Below the pieces are notes generated by a model. It had not been told where the DNA came from. It was given only the letters and a program-made list of their open reading frames with translations, and did no database searches. A stretch of 64,000 nucleotides of DNA, from assembly GCF_000317125.1 (NCBI RefSeq), contig NC_019695.1, positions 62,001-126,000 on the forward strand, in the 5' to 3' direction. A program made the translations under genes and the position numbers. This DNA is from Chroococcidiopsis thermalis PCC 7203. Lineage in GTDB: Bacteria; Cyanobacteriota; Cyanobacteriia; Cyanobacteriales; Chroococcidiopsidaceae. Positions 16,378-26,518 of this stretch are shown one piece after another. Within the stretch, counting starts at the first letter, position 1. Each line of letters begins with the position of its first letter.

Positions 16378-16515
16378 GATCGGTAGTTGGTAGTTGGTAG
16401 TTGGTAATTGGTAATTGGTAATCGGTGGTAGACGCTACACGGAGTGAAGACAGTCAACCGTCAACCGCGAACTGTCAACCATTAACCCATTACCCATTAC
16501 CCATTACCCATTACC
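16378..16515. repeat. STRR cluster upstream of GH57
   Basis: GTAGTTG and GTAATTG heptamers lie at 16381-16423 and CCATTAC units (four or more) at 16482-16515, facing each other across a short spacer. The same pair of heptamers recurs at 27325-27385, 46341-46401, 51031-51085 and 52078-52140. Confidence 0.8.
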
Positions 16516-16521
16516 TCATCG

Positions 16522-16752
16522 CTAGATTACTTGTTCGACTTCAGCGATTTCGGGGATCATTTCCCGCAAACGGCGCTCGATTCCCATTCTCAGAGTCATG
16601 GTAGAACTAGGGCAAGAACCACAAGCTCCTTGTAACCGCAACCGCACGATTGGACCGTCGAGTTCGACGAGTTCTACGTTGCCACCATCTGACATCAGAT
16701 AGGGGCGCATTTCATCCAAAACTGTTTCTACATTATCTGTTGTAAGTTCCAT
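16522..16752 (-). CDS. nfu: Nfu-type iron-sulfur scaffold protein
   Basis: A 76-residue protein equal to the C-terminal domain of NifU, the scaffold that assembles and hands on iron-sulfur clusters, notably for photosystem I and other thylakoid proteins in cyanobacteria. The full domain is visible: [20 protein letters not shown], then [17 protein letters not shown] with the cluster-binding CxxC (CGSC), and [14 protein letters not shown]. Length is that of stand-alone cyanobacterial Nfu. It lies between GH57 and DUF3386 genes on the same strand with repeat-rich gaps, so it may be transcribed alone. The family call is secure. Confidence 0.95.
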   Translation of the reverse strand: MELTTDNVETVLDEMRPYLMSDGGNVELVELDGPIVRLRLQGACGSCPSSTMTLRMGIERRLREMIPEIAEVEQVI

Positions 16753-16884
16753 AGAATTAGACCTTTGTTTAACAAACTTGCTAAAACGATCCTAGCTCTA
16801 GTCAGTTGTCAGTTATCAGTTGTCACAGAAGAAAGGTAACAGGGAACAGTAACTAATTACCAACTACCAACTACCAACTACCAA

Positions 16885-17535
16885 CTAAACAGCAACAGCC
16901 TCTAGTAGTTTGATATTAGAGAAGTTAAACTCAGTTTTAATTCGTTCTTGTTGCTGATAGTCTTCTACGGTTTGCTTGGTCATGACGTAATAGTCACCAA
17001 ATTTTTCGTAAAAGTCTTGAAACTTTAATACCTTGATGACTTCGTTAGTTTGGGGATTGCGGAACACCGCATCGTAGCGACTAGCTACGTACCCTCCGCC
17101 TGTATCTAAGCTATCGTGAGTATCGATGACAAAAGCCATGCGACCCATAACGCGGCTGACTTGGCAAATCTCCGTACCGCGCACTTTATAGTTAGAACCC
17201 ATAGCATCGCCTTTGACCAGGATTTCTACTGCGCCACTGTCATCGAGTTTACCGAGGCTAAACTCATTTTTGCCGTGAGACTGCTCGAATTGCGATCGCT
17301 TGCGGTGAGTAACAATATCTCGTAGCTGCGTATAAACGCTTTCTTGTACTTTTTCGTCTTCTATGCCTGTAACTTCTACGCTCAAATCGCGATTTATCCG
17401 AATTCTACCCGTGTAGACTTCATTACCTTGCGTCAATTGCACGTCTGCGCTGTAACCAGGAAAGTTTTCATCCCAGGTATAGCGGTTTTCATAAGCCGTC
17501 TTGAATAAGTCTCGCGCACTTGTTTGCTCTGTCAT
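16885..17535 (-). CDS. DUF3386 protein
   Basis: A 216-residue soluble protein of the DUF3386 family, confined mainly to cyanobacteria and plastid-bearing lineages and without an established role. The sequence shows the family start ARDLFKTAYENRYTWDENFPGYSADV, a beta-rich middle (YTGRIRINRDLSVEV, VKGDAMGSNYKVRGTEI) and KVLKFQDFYEKFGDYYVMTKQ near the end. There is no signal peptide or membrane segment. It is on the same strand as nfu, 132 bases upstream, with STRR units between. I infer a housekeeping or photosynthesis-linked function from the distribution only. Confidence 0.85.
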   Translation of the reverse strand: MTEQTSARDLFKTAYENRYTWDENFPGYSADVQLTQGNEVYTGRIRINRDLSVEVTGIEDEKVQESVYTQLRDIVTHRKRSQFEQSHGKNEFSLGKLDDSGAVEILVKGDAMGSNYKVRGTEICQVSRVMGRMAFVIDTHDSLDTGGGYVASRYDAVFRNPQTNEVIKVLKFQDFYEKFGDYYVMTKQTVEDYQQQERIKTEFNFSNIKLLEAVAV

Positions 17536-17575
17536 GGCATTGTTGTGACTTCACCTTTTACAGTGTAGTCCGAAT

Positions 17576-17722
17576 GAGGAGTGAGGAGCGAGGGAAAGAG
17601 AGTAGTGCGTGGTGTGTGGTGTGGTGCGGTGTGGTGCGTGATAAAAGGGTGTAGGGTGTGGAGATTGTAAATTTCTTTCTCTCTAACTCCTCACTCCTCG
17701 CTCCTCACCCCTCACTCCCCAT
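17576..17722. repeat. STRR cluster between kinase and DUF3386 genes
   Basis: GTGGTGT/GTGGTGC-type units (17609-17642) and CTCACTCCTCGCTCCTCACC units (17687-17722) can pair with GAGGAGTGAGGAGCGAGG (17576-17593), making a long hairpin of repeat DNA. It touches the 3-prime end of the kinase gene. Confidence 0.65.
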
Positions 17723-19496
17723 CTCCCAGTCCTAATACCATCAACGGCTCTTGATACAAAGGGACTGTAAAGGTAACTGTGGAACCGAGTCCCTCACCCA
17801 TACTGTAAAAATTGACCGTTCCCCCCATAGCTTCAACTAGCTTTTGGGATATTGTTAATCCCAAACCAGTACCACCATACTGCCGCGTGCGAGAGCCGTC
17901 TACTTGGCTAAAGGATTGAAATAGTTTATCTTGCTTATCTAAAGAAACACCAATGCCCGTATCGGCAACACGAACTTTCACCATTCCCGGTAGGACTTGA
18001 TTTTGAAAAATGGTTTTTTTCCGGGTGATATCCGCACTAATGGTGACTCCGCCTTCATGGGTAAATTTGATCGCGTTCCCGACCAAATTTAGCATCACTT
18101 GCAATAGCCTTTGGTAATTACCTAAGACAATAATTTCATCTGCCGTAGGTGGTAATTGGATCTGCAAACTTAAATTTTTCTGCTCGGCTTGGGTTCTGGT
18201 AAAGTCTTCGAGATCGCTAAATAGCTCGTTGAGTCTAACTTGACCTAACTCCAAATCCATTTTGCCTGCTTCAATTTTGGCAATATCTAGAATGTCGTTA
18301 ATGATATTGAGCAGGTGCAAGCCAGAGCGATAGGCTTCTTGGATAAATTCTTCCTGTTCTTCAGGATCGTCTGCCATCCCCTCCAGCACTAACTTTAAAA
18401 ATCCCAGCATTCCATTGAGCGGCGTGCGGAGTTCGTGGGAAGTGTTAGCGAGAAATTCGCTTTTAAGGCGAGAGGCTTCTTCTGCTTGTTGGCGAGCTTC
18501 TTCTAGCTGCTTGTAGAGAGTAGCATGGGCGATCGCCGTACCAATTTGATCGGCTAAATCTCGGACTAACTCGATTTCTTCCGTCGTCCACTGGCGTAAG
18601 CGAGGGATCGGATGCAACATCGAATTACTGTGAGTCTGTGGTTGAAGGCTGCGTTCGCAATGCTGCAAGCAAATTAAGCCGTTAGGCTTATCGCGATCGA
18701 CCGTTGCTAATAGTAAGATTGATTGTTGAAACTGGGGATTTTCTGTCTTTTCGATCGCCACAGGTGCAAGAGTCTCTAAAGCCTGACAGTAACCTGGTTC
18801 GTGCATGATATCAATTGATTGACCCAGCATCGATCGCACTGCCATTTGGCGATACTCAGCTACCACTTGTAAATGGAGATCTTCCGGTCTATACGAGCAG
18901 ATAATACAATGACTGACACCCAAGGCTTGACCCAAACTTTCTACAGTTTGCTGCCAAATTGTATTTAGATCTAACGTGCGGCGGATGTTACGCGCAATTT
19001 GACTGAGAAGCTTTTTAGACGAAACTGAACCGAGCGATCCCATTGCCGTAGTCGCCAATTCCGAATAGACATCGGCTACCACTTCGTTGTCTATTTCTTC
19101 TAAGTGTCGCCCTATGACTAAAACAGAAGTAGCCGATCCCGTTGCGGGTAAAATTGGGCTAATTGCCAACTCAAATCCAAACAATTTTTGTCCGTAGCGA
19201 AATACACAGTGACAGCGTTCGGGAACAAGACTTTCCAAAATCCTTTGCACCCGTCTTAAGTAGGGAGTTGGATCTAAAGGTCCAAATGTCTGTTCTAAAG
19301 ATTGTCCTACAATCCGCTCTTGCTGCAAACCTACACTATCGGCTTGTTGCCATGAGAAATAAAGATAGCAACCCGAGCTATCCTGTACGTAGGCTAATTC
19401 AGCTCCTAGAGATGATAGAGAGCCGCTGGAATTCATACCAAATGACTCGAATGAAGATGTGAAAGCTGGCTGATGGGAATCTGTATTAGCACTCAT
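17712..19496 (-). CDS. PAS-GAF hybrid-type sensor histidine kinase
   Basis: A soluble sensor kinase of about 594 residues that would autophosphorylate on His and signal to a response regulator. In order: a PAS-like region (AYVQDSSGCYLYFSW, then VGQSLEQTFGP), a GAF domain (LSQIARNIRRTLDLNTIWQQ through GLICLQHCE), a coiled coil (YKQLEEARQQAEEASRLKSE), HisKA with FLANTSHELRTPLNGMLGF, and HATPase_c with the N-box LVGNAIKFTHEGG, G1 VRVADTGIGV and G2 GGTGLGLTISQ. The ATG at 19496 (MSANTDSHQ) is one choice; in-frame starts at 19544 and a TTG at 19625 are possible. No receiver or response regulator gene is adjacent, so its partner is unknown. The ligand is unknown. Confidence 0.88.
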   Translation of the reverse strand: MSANTDSHQPAFTSSFESFGMNSSGSLSSLGAELAYVQDSSGCYLYFSWQQADSVGLQQERIVGQSLEQTFGPLDPTPYLRRVQRILESLVPERCHCVFRYGQKLFGFELAISPILPATGSATSVLVIGRHLEEIDNEVVADVYSELATTAMGSLGSVSSKKLLSQIARNIRRTLDLNTIWQQTVESLGQALGVSHCIICSYRPEDLHLQVVAEYRQMAVRSMLGQSIDIMHEPGYCQALETLAPVAIEKTENPQFQQSILLLATVDRDKPNGLICLQHCERSLQPQTHSNSMLHPIPRLRQWTTEEIELVRDLADQIGTAIAHATLYKQLEEARQQAEEASRLKSEFLANTSHELRTPLNGMLGFLKLVLEGMADDPEEQEEFIQEAYRSGLHLLNIINDILDIAKIEAGKMDLELGQVRLNELFSDLEDFTRTQAEQKNLSLQIQLPPTADEIIVLGNYQRLLQVMLNLVGNAIKFTHEGGVTISADITRKKTIFQNQVLPGMVKVRVADTGIGVSLDKQDKLFQSFSQVDGSRTRQYGGTGLGLTISQKLVEAMGGTVNFYSMGEGLGSTVTFTVPLYQEPLMVLGLGDGE

Positions 19497-19654
19497 TACT
19501 AAAGATAGTTCGACACAGCGCAAGTCGAATGACTCGACAAACATTTGCTTCGAGTTTGGCACAAAACCTGATAGATTGGGAATTTTGCTTGGTGTCGCCA
19601 GCAATCTACCAAGCACTCTAGTCAAGAGAGCGTTACCAAGTTAGATGAAAACTG

Positions 19655-19882
19655 TTAATCGTTCCACTCACCGCGCGGTGGTACGGGTGTACGAGGGATC
19701 GTACGGGTTAGTTCATCATCTCGCTGCGTTTCACCGCGCAACCATTGACGGATCGCGACTTCAATCACTTTACTCGGATCGTTAGTTAAATGCTGAATTT
19801 GATCGACGAGTTCCGAATCTAAATGAATAGAGAGTTTTACCTTGTCGAGGTTTGCGTCTGATGTATCGATGTTGTCATTCAT
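19655..19882 (-). CDS. Ribbon-helix-helix (CopG-like) protein
   Basis: A 75-residue protein with a ribbon-helix-helix pattern: beta strand VKLSIHLDSE, helix LVDQIQHLTN, and helix PSKVIEVAIRQWLRGE (about residues 15-52), followed by a Pro/Arg-rich tail (RTIPRTPVPPRGEW). Such proteins bind DNA as dimers and often act as antitoxins, but no toxin gene is next to it: the upstream 400 bases hold no gene and the downstream neighbour is the sensor kinase. It may be a solitary regulator. The fold call is moderate because the family is short and variable. Confidence 0.65.
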   Translation of the reverse strand: MNDNIDTSDANLDKVKLSIHLDSELVDQIQHLTNDPSKVIEVAIRQWLRGETQRDDELTRTIPRTPVPPRGEWND

Positions 19883-20284
19883 AAGCGCTAAACGGTAATT
19901 GATTTAGCAAACGTAACTTTTGCCATGCTTGGCTTGCAGCTCTTCCTGCGCAGCTATCTAAACTAGAACAGGACTTTTGCGGCGCTACTCAATGGCGATC
20001 GCGTCCGAATAGGTCTATTGTAAGCGCGATCGGCGACCAGTTAGCAGTGACTAGTGGCTGGTGACTAGTGACTAGATGAAGAATCCTACTACTAGCTGCA
20101 ACGACACACAAGGTTAGTTCAAGATGATGCTTGTCAAATGCTTTTGGGCAGAGGGTCGAGTTTGGCTAACGTCATGTGTCAATCCAACTAGCCGCCAGCC
20201 ACTAGCCACTTCCTACTCCCTCAATAAAAGATTAAAATGCGTTAAGTACGATCGCTATTTGCTTGCTGCTAAATCGTAAAAAAT
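19883..20284. other. Intergenic region upstream of lepA
   Basis: About 400 bases between divergent genes. It carries STRR units GTGACTAGTGGCTGGTGACTAG (20045-20072) and CTAGCCGCCAGCCACTAGCCAC (20188-20210), which face each other and can pair. No gene or RNA is seen. Confidence 0.55.
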
Positions 20285-22099
20285 ATGACAGATGTTTCCG
20301 CCGAACGCATTCGTAATTTTTCTATTATCGCTCACATCGATCATGGGAAATCAACACTAGCCGATCGCTTGTTGCTGACAACTGGTACGGTTGCGGAACG
20401 GGTGATGAAGCAGCAGTTTCTTGACAATATGGAGTTAGAACGAGAGCGCGGCATTACGATTAAGTTACAAGCGGCTCGGATGAACTATCAAGCAAAGGAC
20501 GGAGAAGCTTACGTCCTGAATTTAATTGATACCCCAGGACACGTTGACTTTTCTTATGAAGTGTCTCGCTCTTTAGCAGCGTGTGAGGGAGCATTATTAG
20601 TTGTCGATGCTTCCCAAGGAGTAGAGGCGCAAACTCTAGCAAATGTCTACTTAGCCTTGGAGCATGACTTAGAAATCATTCCCGTATTGAATAAAATTGA
20701 CTTGCCAGGGGCAGAACCAGAACGGGTGATTGAGGAGATCGAACAAATTATTGGCTTAGATTGCAGCAATGCAATTTTAGCATCGGCAAAAGAGGGAATC
20801 GGCATTGACGAGATTTTAGAGGCGATCGTCCAGCGCGTACCACCTCCACGTAATACGATTAACGATCCCTTACGGGCGTTAATTTTTGATAGCTACTACG
20901 ATAGTTACCGAGGCGTAATCGTCTATTTTCGCGTCATGGATGGTACGGTGAAAAAAGGCGATCGCGTCCGTTTGATGGCATCGAAAAAAGAATACGAAAT
21001 TGACGAATTAGGTGTCCTCTCTCCAAATCAAAAGCAAGTCGAAGAACTGCACGCCGGAGAAGTCGGTTATCTCGCCGCCGCCATTAAAGCTGTAGCCGAT
21101 GCGCGGGTGGGCGATACAATTACCCTAGCAGCAAAACCAGCAACTCAGGCTTTACCAGGTTACACCGAAGCAAAGCCGATGGTATTTTGCGGGATGTTTC
21201 CCACTGACTCAGACGAGTTTGAAAATCTGCGCGATGCTCTGGAAAAGCTGAGGCTTAACGATGCAGCCTTGCAATACGAACCGGAAACCTCAAGCGCGAT
21301 GGGGTTTGGTTTCCGCTGCGGTTTCTTGGGATTGTTACACATGGAAATCGTCCAAGAACGTTTAGAACGCGAATACGATTTAGATTTGGTAATTACAGCT
21401 CCATCGGTAGTTTACAAAGTAGTTACCAACAACGGCGAAGAAATTTATGTTGATAACCCCAGCAAGTTACCAGCACCCAACGAACGGGAAAGCATTGCTG
21501 AACCCTACGCTCAAGTAGAAATGATTACGCCAGAATCTTTTGTTGGCACGTTGATGGAGTTGTGTCAAAATCGGCGGGGAATCTTCAAAGATATGAAATA
21601 TCTTACCCAGGGGCGCACGACATTAACTTATGAATTGCCTTTGGCAGAGGTAGTCACAGACTTTTTCGATCAAATGAAGTCGCGATCGCGCGGATATGCC
21701 AGCATGGAATATCATCTGATTGGCTACCGCGAAAATCCCTTAGTCCGCCTAGATCTGATGATCAACGGCGATCCGGTAGACTCTTTAGCAATGATCGTCC
21801 ATCGTGACAAAGCCTATGGTGTCGGACGCGCGATGGCAGAAAAACTCAAAGAATTAATCCCGCGCCATCAATTTAAAGTCCCCATCCAAGCCGCCATTGG
21901 CAGCAAAGTTATCGCCAGCGAACACATTCCCGCACTGCGTAAAGACGTACTCGCCAAATGCTACGGTGGTGACATCAGCCGCAAGAAAAAACTCTTGCAA
22001 AAGCAAGCTAAAGGTAAAAAGCGAATGAAAGCCGTCGGTACGGTAGACGTACCCCAAGAAGCATTTATGGCTGTACTAAAATTGGATGGTTCGCAGTAG
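20285..22099 (+). CDS. lepA: Elongation factor 4 (LepA)
   Basis: A 604-residue translational GTPase that binds ribosomes and promotes back-translocation or aids late steps of ribosome work under stress. G-domain motifs are [10 protein letters not shown] (P-loop), RGITI (G2), DTPGHVDF (G3), NKIDLP (G4) and ASAKEGIG (G5). Domain II ([14 protein letters not shown]) follows, then EF-G-like III and V, and the LepA-specific C-terminal domain ([34 protein letters not shown]). Length is typical. The start [21 protein letters not shown] is standard for cyanobacteria. It is followed on the same strand by mnmA after a repeat-bearing gap. Secure call. Confidence 0.98.
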   Translation: MTDVSAERIRNFSIIAHIDHGKSTLADRLLLTTGTVAERVMKQQFLDNMELERERGITIKLQAARMNYQAKDGEAYVLNLIDTPGHVDFSYEVSRSLAACEGALLVVDASQGVEAQTLANVYLALEHDLEIIPVLNKIDLPGAEPERVIEEIEQIIGLDCSNAILASAKEGIGIDEILEAIVQRVPPPRNTINDPLRALIFDSYYDSYRGVIVYFRVMDGTVKKGDRVRLMASKKEYEIDELGVLSPNQKQVEELHAGEVGYLAAAIKAVADARVGDTITLAAKPATQALPGYTEAKPMVFCGMFPTDSDEFENLRDALEKLRLNDAALQYEPETSSAMGFGFRCGFLGLLHMEIVQERLEREYDLDLVITAPSVVYKVVTNNGEEIYVDNPSKLPAPNERESIAEPYAQVEMITPESFVGTLMELCQNRRGIFKDMKYLTQGRTTLTYELPLAEVVTDFFDQMKSRSRGYASMEYHLIGYRENPLVRLDLMINGDPVDSLAMIVHRDKAYGVGRAMAEKLKELIPRHQFKVPIQAAIGSKVIASEHIPALRKDVLAKCYGGDISRKKKLLQKQAKGKKRMKAVGTVDVPQEAFMAVLKLDGSQ

Positions 22100-22240
22100 T
22101 GAGTGGCTGGTGGCTAGTGGCTAGTGGAACCAGAATTGCTTCCTTGTCCCCCTTGTCCCCCTTGTCCTCGCGACTCTTCCAGCAGGCGATCGCCAAGAAG
22201 ATCTAAATTAGTATCAGTATCTTGCCATTTTCCCAGAACC

Positions 22241-23302
22241 ATGAATAAAATCGTCGTCGGTCTTTCTGGTGGAGTTGACAGTTCCACCGCCGCCGCCATT
22301 CTACATAACCAAGGATATGATGTCGTTGGTCTGACCCTTTGGCTGATGAAAGGCAAAGGACAATGCTGTTCGGAGGGAATGGTAGATGCTGCGTATATCT
22401 GCGAACAATTGGGTATTCCACATCACATTGTCGATATGCGGGAAGTTTTTCAAACCCACATCATCGACTACTTAGTCTCTGGATATAGCGACGGTATTAC
22501 CCCACTACCCTGTTCGCAGTGCAACAAAACGGTAAAATTCAGCCCTATGTTGCAGTATGCTAGGGAAAAATTGGGTGTAGACAAAATTGCGACGGGACAC
22601 TACGCTCGAATTACTCACGACCCAACATCGGGACGTTATCAATTGCGACGAGCTGTAGATCGTAATAAGGATCAGTCGTACTTTTTATACGATTTGACCC
22701 AAGATGTTTTAGCAGGTGTCGTATTTCCATTAGGCGAAAAACTAAAAGCTGAAACGCGCCAAATCGCCTCCGAATACAATTTGAAAACAGCCGACAAGCC
22801 AGAAAGCCAAGACTTGTGCTTGATTGAAAGTCACGGTTCTATGCGGGAGTTTTTGGATAGATACATTGCTCCCAAAAAAGGCGAAATTATCGATGCTACT
22901 GGTAAGGTACTCGGACAACACGATGGCGTGCATCATTATACGATTGGGCAGCGCAAGGGTTTGGGAATTGCCGCAGCCGAACCCCTGTACGTGATTGGCT
23001 TAGATCCGGTAATGAATCGAGTGATTGTGGGCGATCGCACGACTGCTAACCAGATAGAATGTACCGTTGGGCGGGTAAACTGGGTTTCTATCTCCGAACC
23101 CAATGCACCGATTCGCGCTCAAGTCCAAGTGCGGTATCGTTCAACTGCGGTAGATGTGACAGTGGTTCCTTTGGCAAATTCTCGCGTCAAGTTGGTATTT
23201 GACGAACCCCAATTTAGCATTACCCCCGGACAAGCTGCTGTTTGGTACGACGGTGATGTTGTCCTGGGTGGTGGAATTATTGAAAAGCCAGCACCGAATT
23301 GA
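22241..23302 (+). CDS. mnmA: tRNA 2-thiouridylase MnmA
   Basis: A 353-residue enzyme that thiolates U34 at the wobble position of tRNA for Lys, Glu and Gln, using ATP and sulfur passed from a cysteine desulfurase. Visible motifs: the PP-loop SGGVDSS (residues 9-15), the first catalytic Cys in [16 protein letters not shown], the second Cys in SQDLCLIE, and the C-terminal barrel with [14 protein letters not shown] 22241 ([15 protein letters not shown]) is chosen; in-frame codons before it come from CTTGTCCCC repeats. It is downstream of lepA on the same strand and convergent with typA, separated by two palindromes. Secure call. Confidence 0.97.
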   Translation: MNKIVVGLSGGVDSSTAAAILHNQGYDVVGLTLWLMKGKGQCCSEGMVDAAYICEQLGIPHHIVDMREVFQTHIIDYLVSGYSDGITPLPCSQCNKTVKFSPMLQYAREKLGVDKIATGHYARITHDPTSGRYQLRRAVDRNKDQSYFLYDLTQDVLAGVVFPLGEKLKAETRQIASEYNLKTADKPESQDLCLIESHGSMREFLDRYIAPKKGEIIDATGKVLGQHDGVHHYTIGQRKGLGIAAAEPLYVIGLDPVMNRVIVGDRTTANQIECTVGRVNWVSISEPNAPIRAQVQVRYRSTAVDVTVVPLANSRVKLVFDEPQFSITPGQAAVWYDGDVVLGGGIIEKPAPN

Positions 23303-23314
23303 TTTCGTATACAC

Positions 23315-23392
23315 GTAGGGGCGCACATCTGTGCGCCCCTACAAGTTATATATTTCACCCAATGTAGAGACGTTACATGTAACGTCTCTACA
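23315..23392. repeat. Two palindromes between convergent mnmA and typA
   Basis: GTAGGGGCGCAC-ATCT-GTGCGCCCCTAC (23315-23342) is a perfect 12-bp stem. It is followed by a perfect 30-bp palindrome with half-site TGTAGAGACGTTACA (23363-23392). Members of both families recur in the window. Lying between two converging genes, they may serve as bidirectional transcript ends, although neither has a clear T-tract. Confidence 0.85.
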
Positions 23393-23410
23393 ACAACGCC
23401 TCCACAAGGA

Positions 23411-25201
23411 TTATCGTTTAGCCAGCTTTTTCGATAGCTTCCGCAGCCGAATCGATTTAGGGGTCACTTCTACTAACTCGTCGGGTCCAATGTACTCTAG
23501 AGCGCGTTCTAGGCTCATGTCTACGGGTGCTTGCAACTGGACTAGTTCATCACCGCTAGCAGCACGGTGGTTGGTTAGCTGTTTGGTTTTGCAAACATTC
23601 AGTTCTAAGTCTTGCGGGCGGTTATGTTCGCCCACAATCATACCTTTGTAGACTTTAGTACCTGGAGTGATAAAGAATACGCCTCTGTCTTCAGCATTCT
23701 TCATGGCGTAGAAGGTGGCTACTCCCTCTTCAAAAGAAATCAGTACGCCGTTGCGACGGGCTTCAATTTCCCCAGAAATAGCACGGTATTCGAGGAAGCT
23801 GTGGTTCATAATTCCTTCACCACGAGTCATCCGCATAAACTCACCTCGGAAGCCAACTAATCCACGGGCGGGAATGACGAAATCGAGTTGAGTGCGTCCG
23901 TTACCCCCAACTTGCATATCTTGCATTTCACCCCGACGCTGTCCCAGGCGTTCGATACAACTACCTACGGCTTCTTCCGGTACGTCTAACACCAGATATT
24001 CAAACGGTTCGCAGGGTTGTCCACTGACTTCGCGATAGATTACCTGTGGCTGAGAAACTTGGAATTCGTAACCTTCACGTCGCATGGTTTCAATTAAGAT
24101 TCCCAAGTGGAGTTCGCCGCGTCCCGAAACTAAGAATTTATCGGGGGAGTCGGTTTCTTCCACGCGCAGAGCGACGTTAGTTTCCAATTCTCGCATCAAG
24201 CGATCGCGTACCTGTCTGGAAGTCACAAAATTTCCTTCTTGTCCGGCAAAGGGCGAGTCGTTGACGGAAAATGTCATTTGTAAGGTCGGCTCGTCCACTT
24301 TAATCAGTGGTAATGCCTGGGGTTCGTTAGGACAGGTAATCGTTTCGCCAATATTAGCATCGGCAAATCCGGCGATCGCAATAATGTTACCCGCAGATGC
24401 TTCTTCTTGGTCGATCCGTTTTAAACCCTCAAAGCCCATCAATTTTGTGACTTTGCCTTTAACAATTTCCCCCGTGTCGCGGATCAAAGCGGCTTGCTGT
24501 CCGACGCGGATCGTACCATTATGGATTTTACCAATCGCAATTCGTCCTACATACTCCGAGTAATCTAGAGTCGTGACCTGCAACTGCAATGGCTTTGCCG
24601 GATCGCCTACAGGTGGTGGAACGTGACGTAAAATCGCATCAAATAGGGGCTGCATGTCTACCCCTTCTGCTTCTAAATCTTCTTTGGCATAGCCGCTTAA
24701 ACCAGAAGCAAATAAATAAGGGAAATCGCACTGGTCATCGTCTGCACCCAGTTCCAAAAACAGATCCAAAACTTTATCAACTGCACCGTGAGGATCTGCC
24801 TGGGGTCGGTCAATTTTATTAACCACAACAATCGGGCGCAGTCCCTTTTCTAGGGCTTTTTTCAGCACGAAGCGCGTTTGCGGCATCGGTCCTTCGTTGG
24901 CATCTACAATCAAGATACAACCGTCAACCATGCCCAAAACTCGTTCGACTTCGCCGCCAAAGTCAGCGTGACCGGGAGTATCGACAATGTTGATCAGCGT
25001 TTCTTTGTAGCGCACCGCTGTATTTTTTGACAAGATGGTAATGCCTCGCTCTCGTTCCAAGGCATTTGAGTCCATCACGCAATCAGGTACGTCTTCCCCT
25101 TCGCGGAAGATGCCAGATTGTCTCAGGAGGGCATCAACGAGAGTAGTTTTGCCGTGATCGACGTGGGCGATAATGGCGACGTTGCGAATGGGGAGCGTCA
25201 T
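23411..25201 (-). CDS. typA: Translational GTPase TypA/BipA
   Basis: A 596-residue ribosome-binding GTPase involved in 50S assembly and stress adaptation. G motifs are [36 protein letters not shown] and SGLSGYA. Domain II, then the EF-G III/V-like regions ([20 protein letters not shown], and [18 protein letters not shown]), and the BipA-specific C-terminal domain ([19 protein letters not shown]-lacking [12 protein letters not shown]) are in order. Length and start ([17 protein letters not shown]) are normal for cyanobacteria. It is convergent with mnmA. Secure call. Confidence 0.98.
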   Translation of the reverse strand: MTLPIRNVAIIAHVDHGKTTLVDALLRQSGIFREGEDVPDCVMDSNALERERGITILSKNTAVRYKETLINIVDTPGHADFGGEVERVLGMVDGCILIVDANEGPMPQTRFVLKKALEKGLRPIVVVNKIDRPQADPHGAVDKVLDLFLELGADDDQCDFPYLFASGLSGYAKEDLEAEGVDMQPLFDAILRHVPPPVGDPAKPLQLQVTTLDYSEYVGRIAIGKIHNGTIRVGQQAALIRDTGEIVKGKVTKLMGFEGLKRIDQEEASAGNIIAIAGFADANIGETITCPNEPQALPLIKVDEPTLQMTFSVNDSPFAGQEGNFVTSRQVRDRLMRELETNVALRVEETDSPDKFLVSGRGELHLGILIETMRREGYEFQVSQPQVIYREVSGQPCEPFEYLVLDVPEEAVGSCIERLGQRRGEMQDMQVGGNGRTQLDFVIPARGLVGFRGEFMRMTRGEGIMNHSFLEYRAISGEIEARRNGVLISFEEGVATFYAMKNAEDRGVFFITPGTKVYKGMIVGEHNRPQDLELNVCKTKQLTNHRAASGDELVQLQAPVDMSLERALEYIGPDELVEVTPKSIRLRKLSKKLAKR

Positions 25202-25299
25202 AAGGGCGTTCCAGAGTTTTGTATAGGATAATTAAGCTGATACAGTGTTAGCAGCCTTTAGCAGAATTGAGTCAATAATAGCAATTCTGTAAATATGCC

Positions 25300-25773
25300 T
25301 TAATAATTGTAGCTTATGAGGGGAGTCGGGAGTCGGTACGATCGGATTGTCGATCGCGTTTCCTCAAATACAGTGCGTAATGCTGCTACAGAATCCGAGG
25401 GAAGGATTTGTTCGATTACCTGCAAGATTTGCTTCCATTGGTCTAACTCAGTCTGGGAAGCTGCTTGCTGCAATTTTTGCTGGTAGAATGCTTCCCAAAA
25501 TTGGGGGGCTTGTTTTTTGTGCTTGGCAAACCGCTTGCGCCAGCGAAAGAAATCTTTGTTTGTTGGCGGTTCGACTCCGAGGATCGGAGGTAAATCGGCA
25601 TAGCTGACAAACGTACTCACGCCTTTACCGACAACGTGGATGACGTAGCGCCAGCAGTCGATTTTGTAGATTTGCTCTGGTTGCAAGTTAAGGCAAAGAG
25701 CGATCGCTTCTGTGGTAACAAATCGCGCTAAAGGATGAATATACTTTGCTTGCGTGTTTTCTGTTGCTATCAT
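25300..25773 (-). CDS. Conserved-looking hypothetical protein
   Basis: A 157-residue soluble protein that I do not recognise. It shows a possible helix-turn-helix-like start (RFVTTEAIALCLNLQPEQI), a beta region (IDCWRYVIHVVGKGVSTFV), a basic helical stretch (FRWRKRFAKHKKQ), and a Gln-rich helix (FYQQKLQQAASQTELDQWK). There are no catalytic motifs and no signal peptide. The last residues overlap short repeat DNA (GGAGTCGG units). It is in the same orientation as typA upstream of it, with about 100 bases between, but nothing ties the two functionally. Codon use is like its neighbours, so it is probably a real gene. Confidence 0.6.
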   Translation of the reverse strand: MIATENTQAKYIHPLARFVTTEAIALCLNLQPEQIYKIDCWRYVIHVVGKGVSTFVSYADLPPILGVEPPTNKDFFRWRKRFAKHKKQAPQFWEAFYQQKLQQAASQTELDQWKQILQVIEQILPSDSVAALRTVFEETRSTIRSYRLPTPLISYNY

Positions 25774-25938
25774 ATTAATGAATTCTCACTTTGTAGTGAA
25801 AAATCTCTACTCCTGGTAGCGATTTTCTACTTTGTGGGTTGTATTTTGACAAAGCGGTCGTCACAGTTTGCCAGACCAGGGCGATCGCTTTTAATAGATT
25901 TAAGTATTATAGAACGCTTCAGCTGACAAGTCAACGGC

Positions 25939-26160
25939 ATGTCAACAAACGGATTAGTCAGGTTAAAAATTAGAGAATTTGCTGCTAAAGAAGGGTGGAC
26001 GCTAAAAGAAGTTTCCGACCGATCGGGAGTAGCTTACGGTACAGTGAAAACTTATGCTGCTTCTCCTGGAATGGCAATGGCAGATATTAACGCATTGCGG
26101 AAGTTAGCGCAGACTTTTGACGTGATCATCGAAGACTTACTAGAAGTCGTAAAAGAATAG
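25939..26160 (+). CDS. XRE-family small transcriptional regulator
   Basis: A 73-residue protein made of one Cro/C1-type helix-turn-helix domain: VRLKIREFAAKEGWTLKEVS, then the recognition region DRSGVAYGTVKTYA, and a closing helix INALRKLAQTFDVIIEDLL. It would bind DNA as a dimer and probably controls itself and perhaps the HicB/HicA genes that start about 145 bases downstream on the same strand. The HicB here has no DNA-binding domain of its own, so an outside repressor would make sense; this link is inference from position. Confidence 0.85.
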   Translation: MSTNGLVRLKIREFAAKEGWTLKEVSDRSGVAYGTVKTYAASPGMAMADINALRKLAQTFDVIIEDLLEVVKE

Positions 26161-26305
26161 GCGATCGTTAATCTTAACTGACTGCAAAATCGAATTACCT
26201 ATAGTGAATGACTCAACTACCGCAATTACATTGCTCGATATGCAGTACATACATTTGCAGATAGATTTAAAGGATACAATTTGAATCTATCAAAAATACA
26301 TTGTT

Positions 26306-26518
26306 ATGAATAATACTAAAGAATTTTACGTTATCATTGAACGGGATGAAGATGGATATTATGTAGGAGAAGTTCCTCAGCTTAAAGCCTGTTACAGCCA
26401 AAGCGAAACTATTGACGAGCTAATAGCAAATATTAAAGAAGTCATCGAACTTTGTTTGGAAGAAGAGGAGTACGAAAACTTACCGGAGTTTGTAGGTATC
26501 CAAAAGGTAGTAAAATAA
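26306..26518 (+). CDS. hicB: HicB-family antitoxin
   Basis: A 70-residue HicB protein with the partial RNase H-like fold: strands FYVIIERDEDGYYVGEVPQL, the turn KACYSQSETIDE, and helix LIANIKEVIELCLEEE. It is the short form without a C-terminal ribbon-helix-helix or HTH domain, so it would neutralise a toxin but not bind DNA well. The HicA-like frame begins where this gene ends, in the hicB-hicA order common in cyanobacteria. Whether it still has a toxin to counter is doubtful (see the HicA entry). Confidence 0.88.
   Translation: MNNTKEFYVIIERDEDGYYVGEVPQLKACYSQSETIDELIANIKEVIELCLEEEEYENLPEFVGIQKVVK

Noticed and set aside
16371-16457. Longer N-terminus for the GH57 protein
   Set aside because: The in-frame upstream codons are GTAGTTG/GTAATTG heptamer DNA. 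The family start MPHPLYVAFVWHQHQP is at 16370.
19655-19882. Toxin-antitoxin module around the ribbon-helix-helix gene
   Set aside because: No toxin-sized gene lies next to it on the same strand. The flanks are a kinase gene and an empty 400-base gap.
22124-22240. Longer N-terminus for MnmA
   Set aside because: The upstream codons come from CTTGTCCCC tandem repeats. The conserved start lies at 22241.
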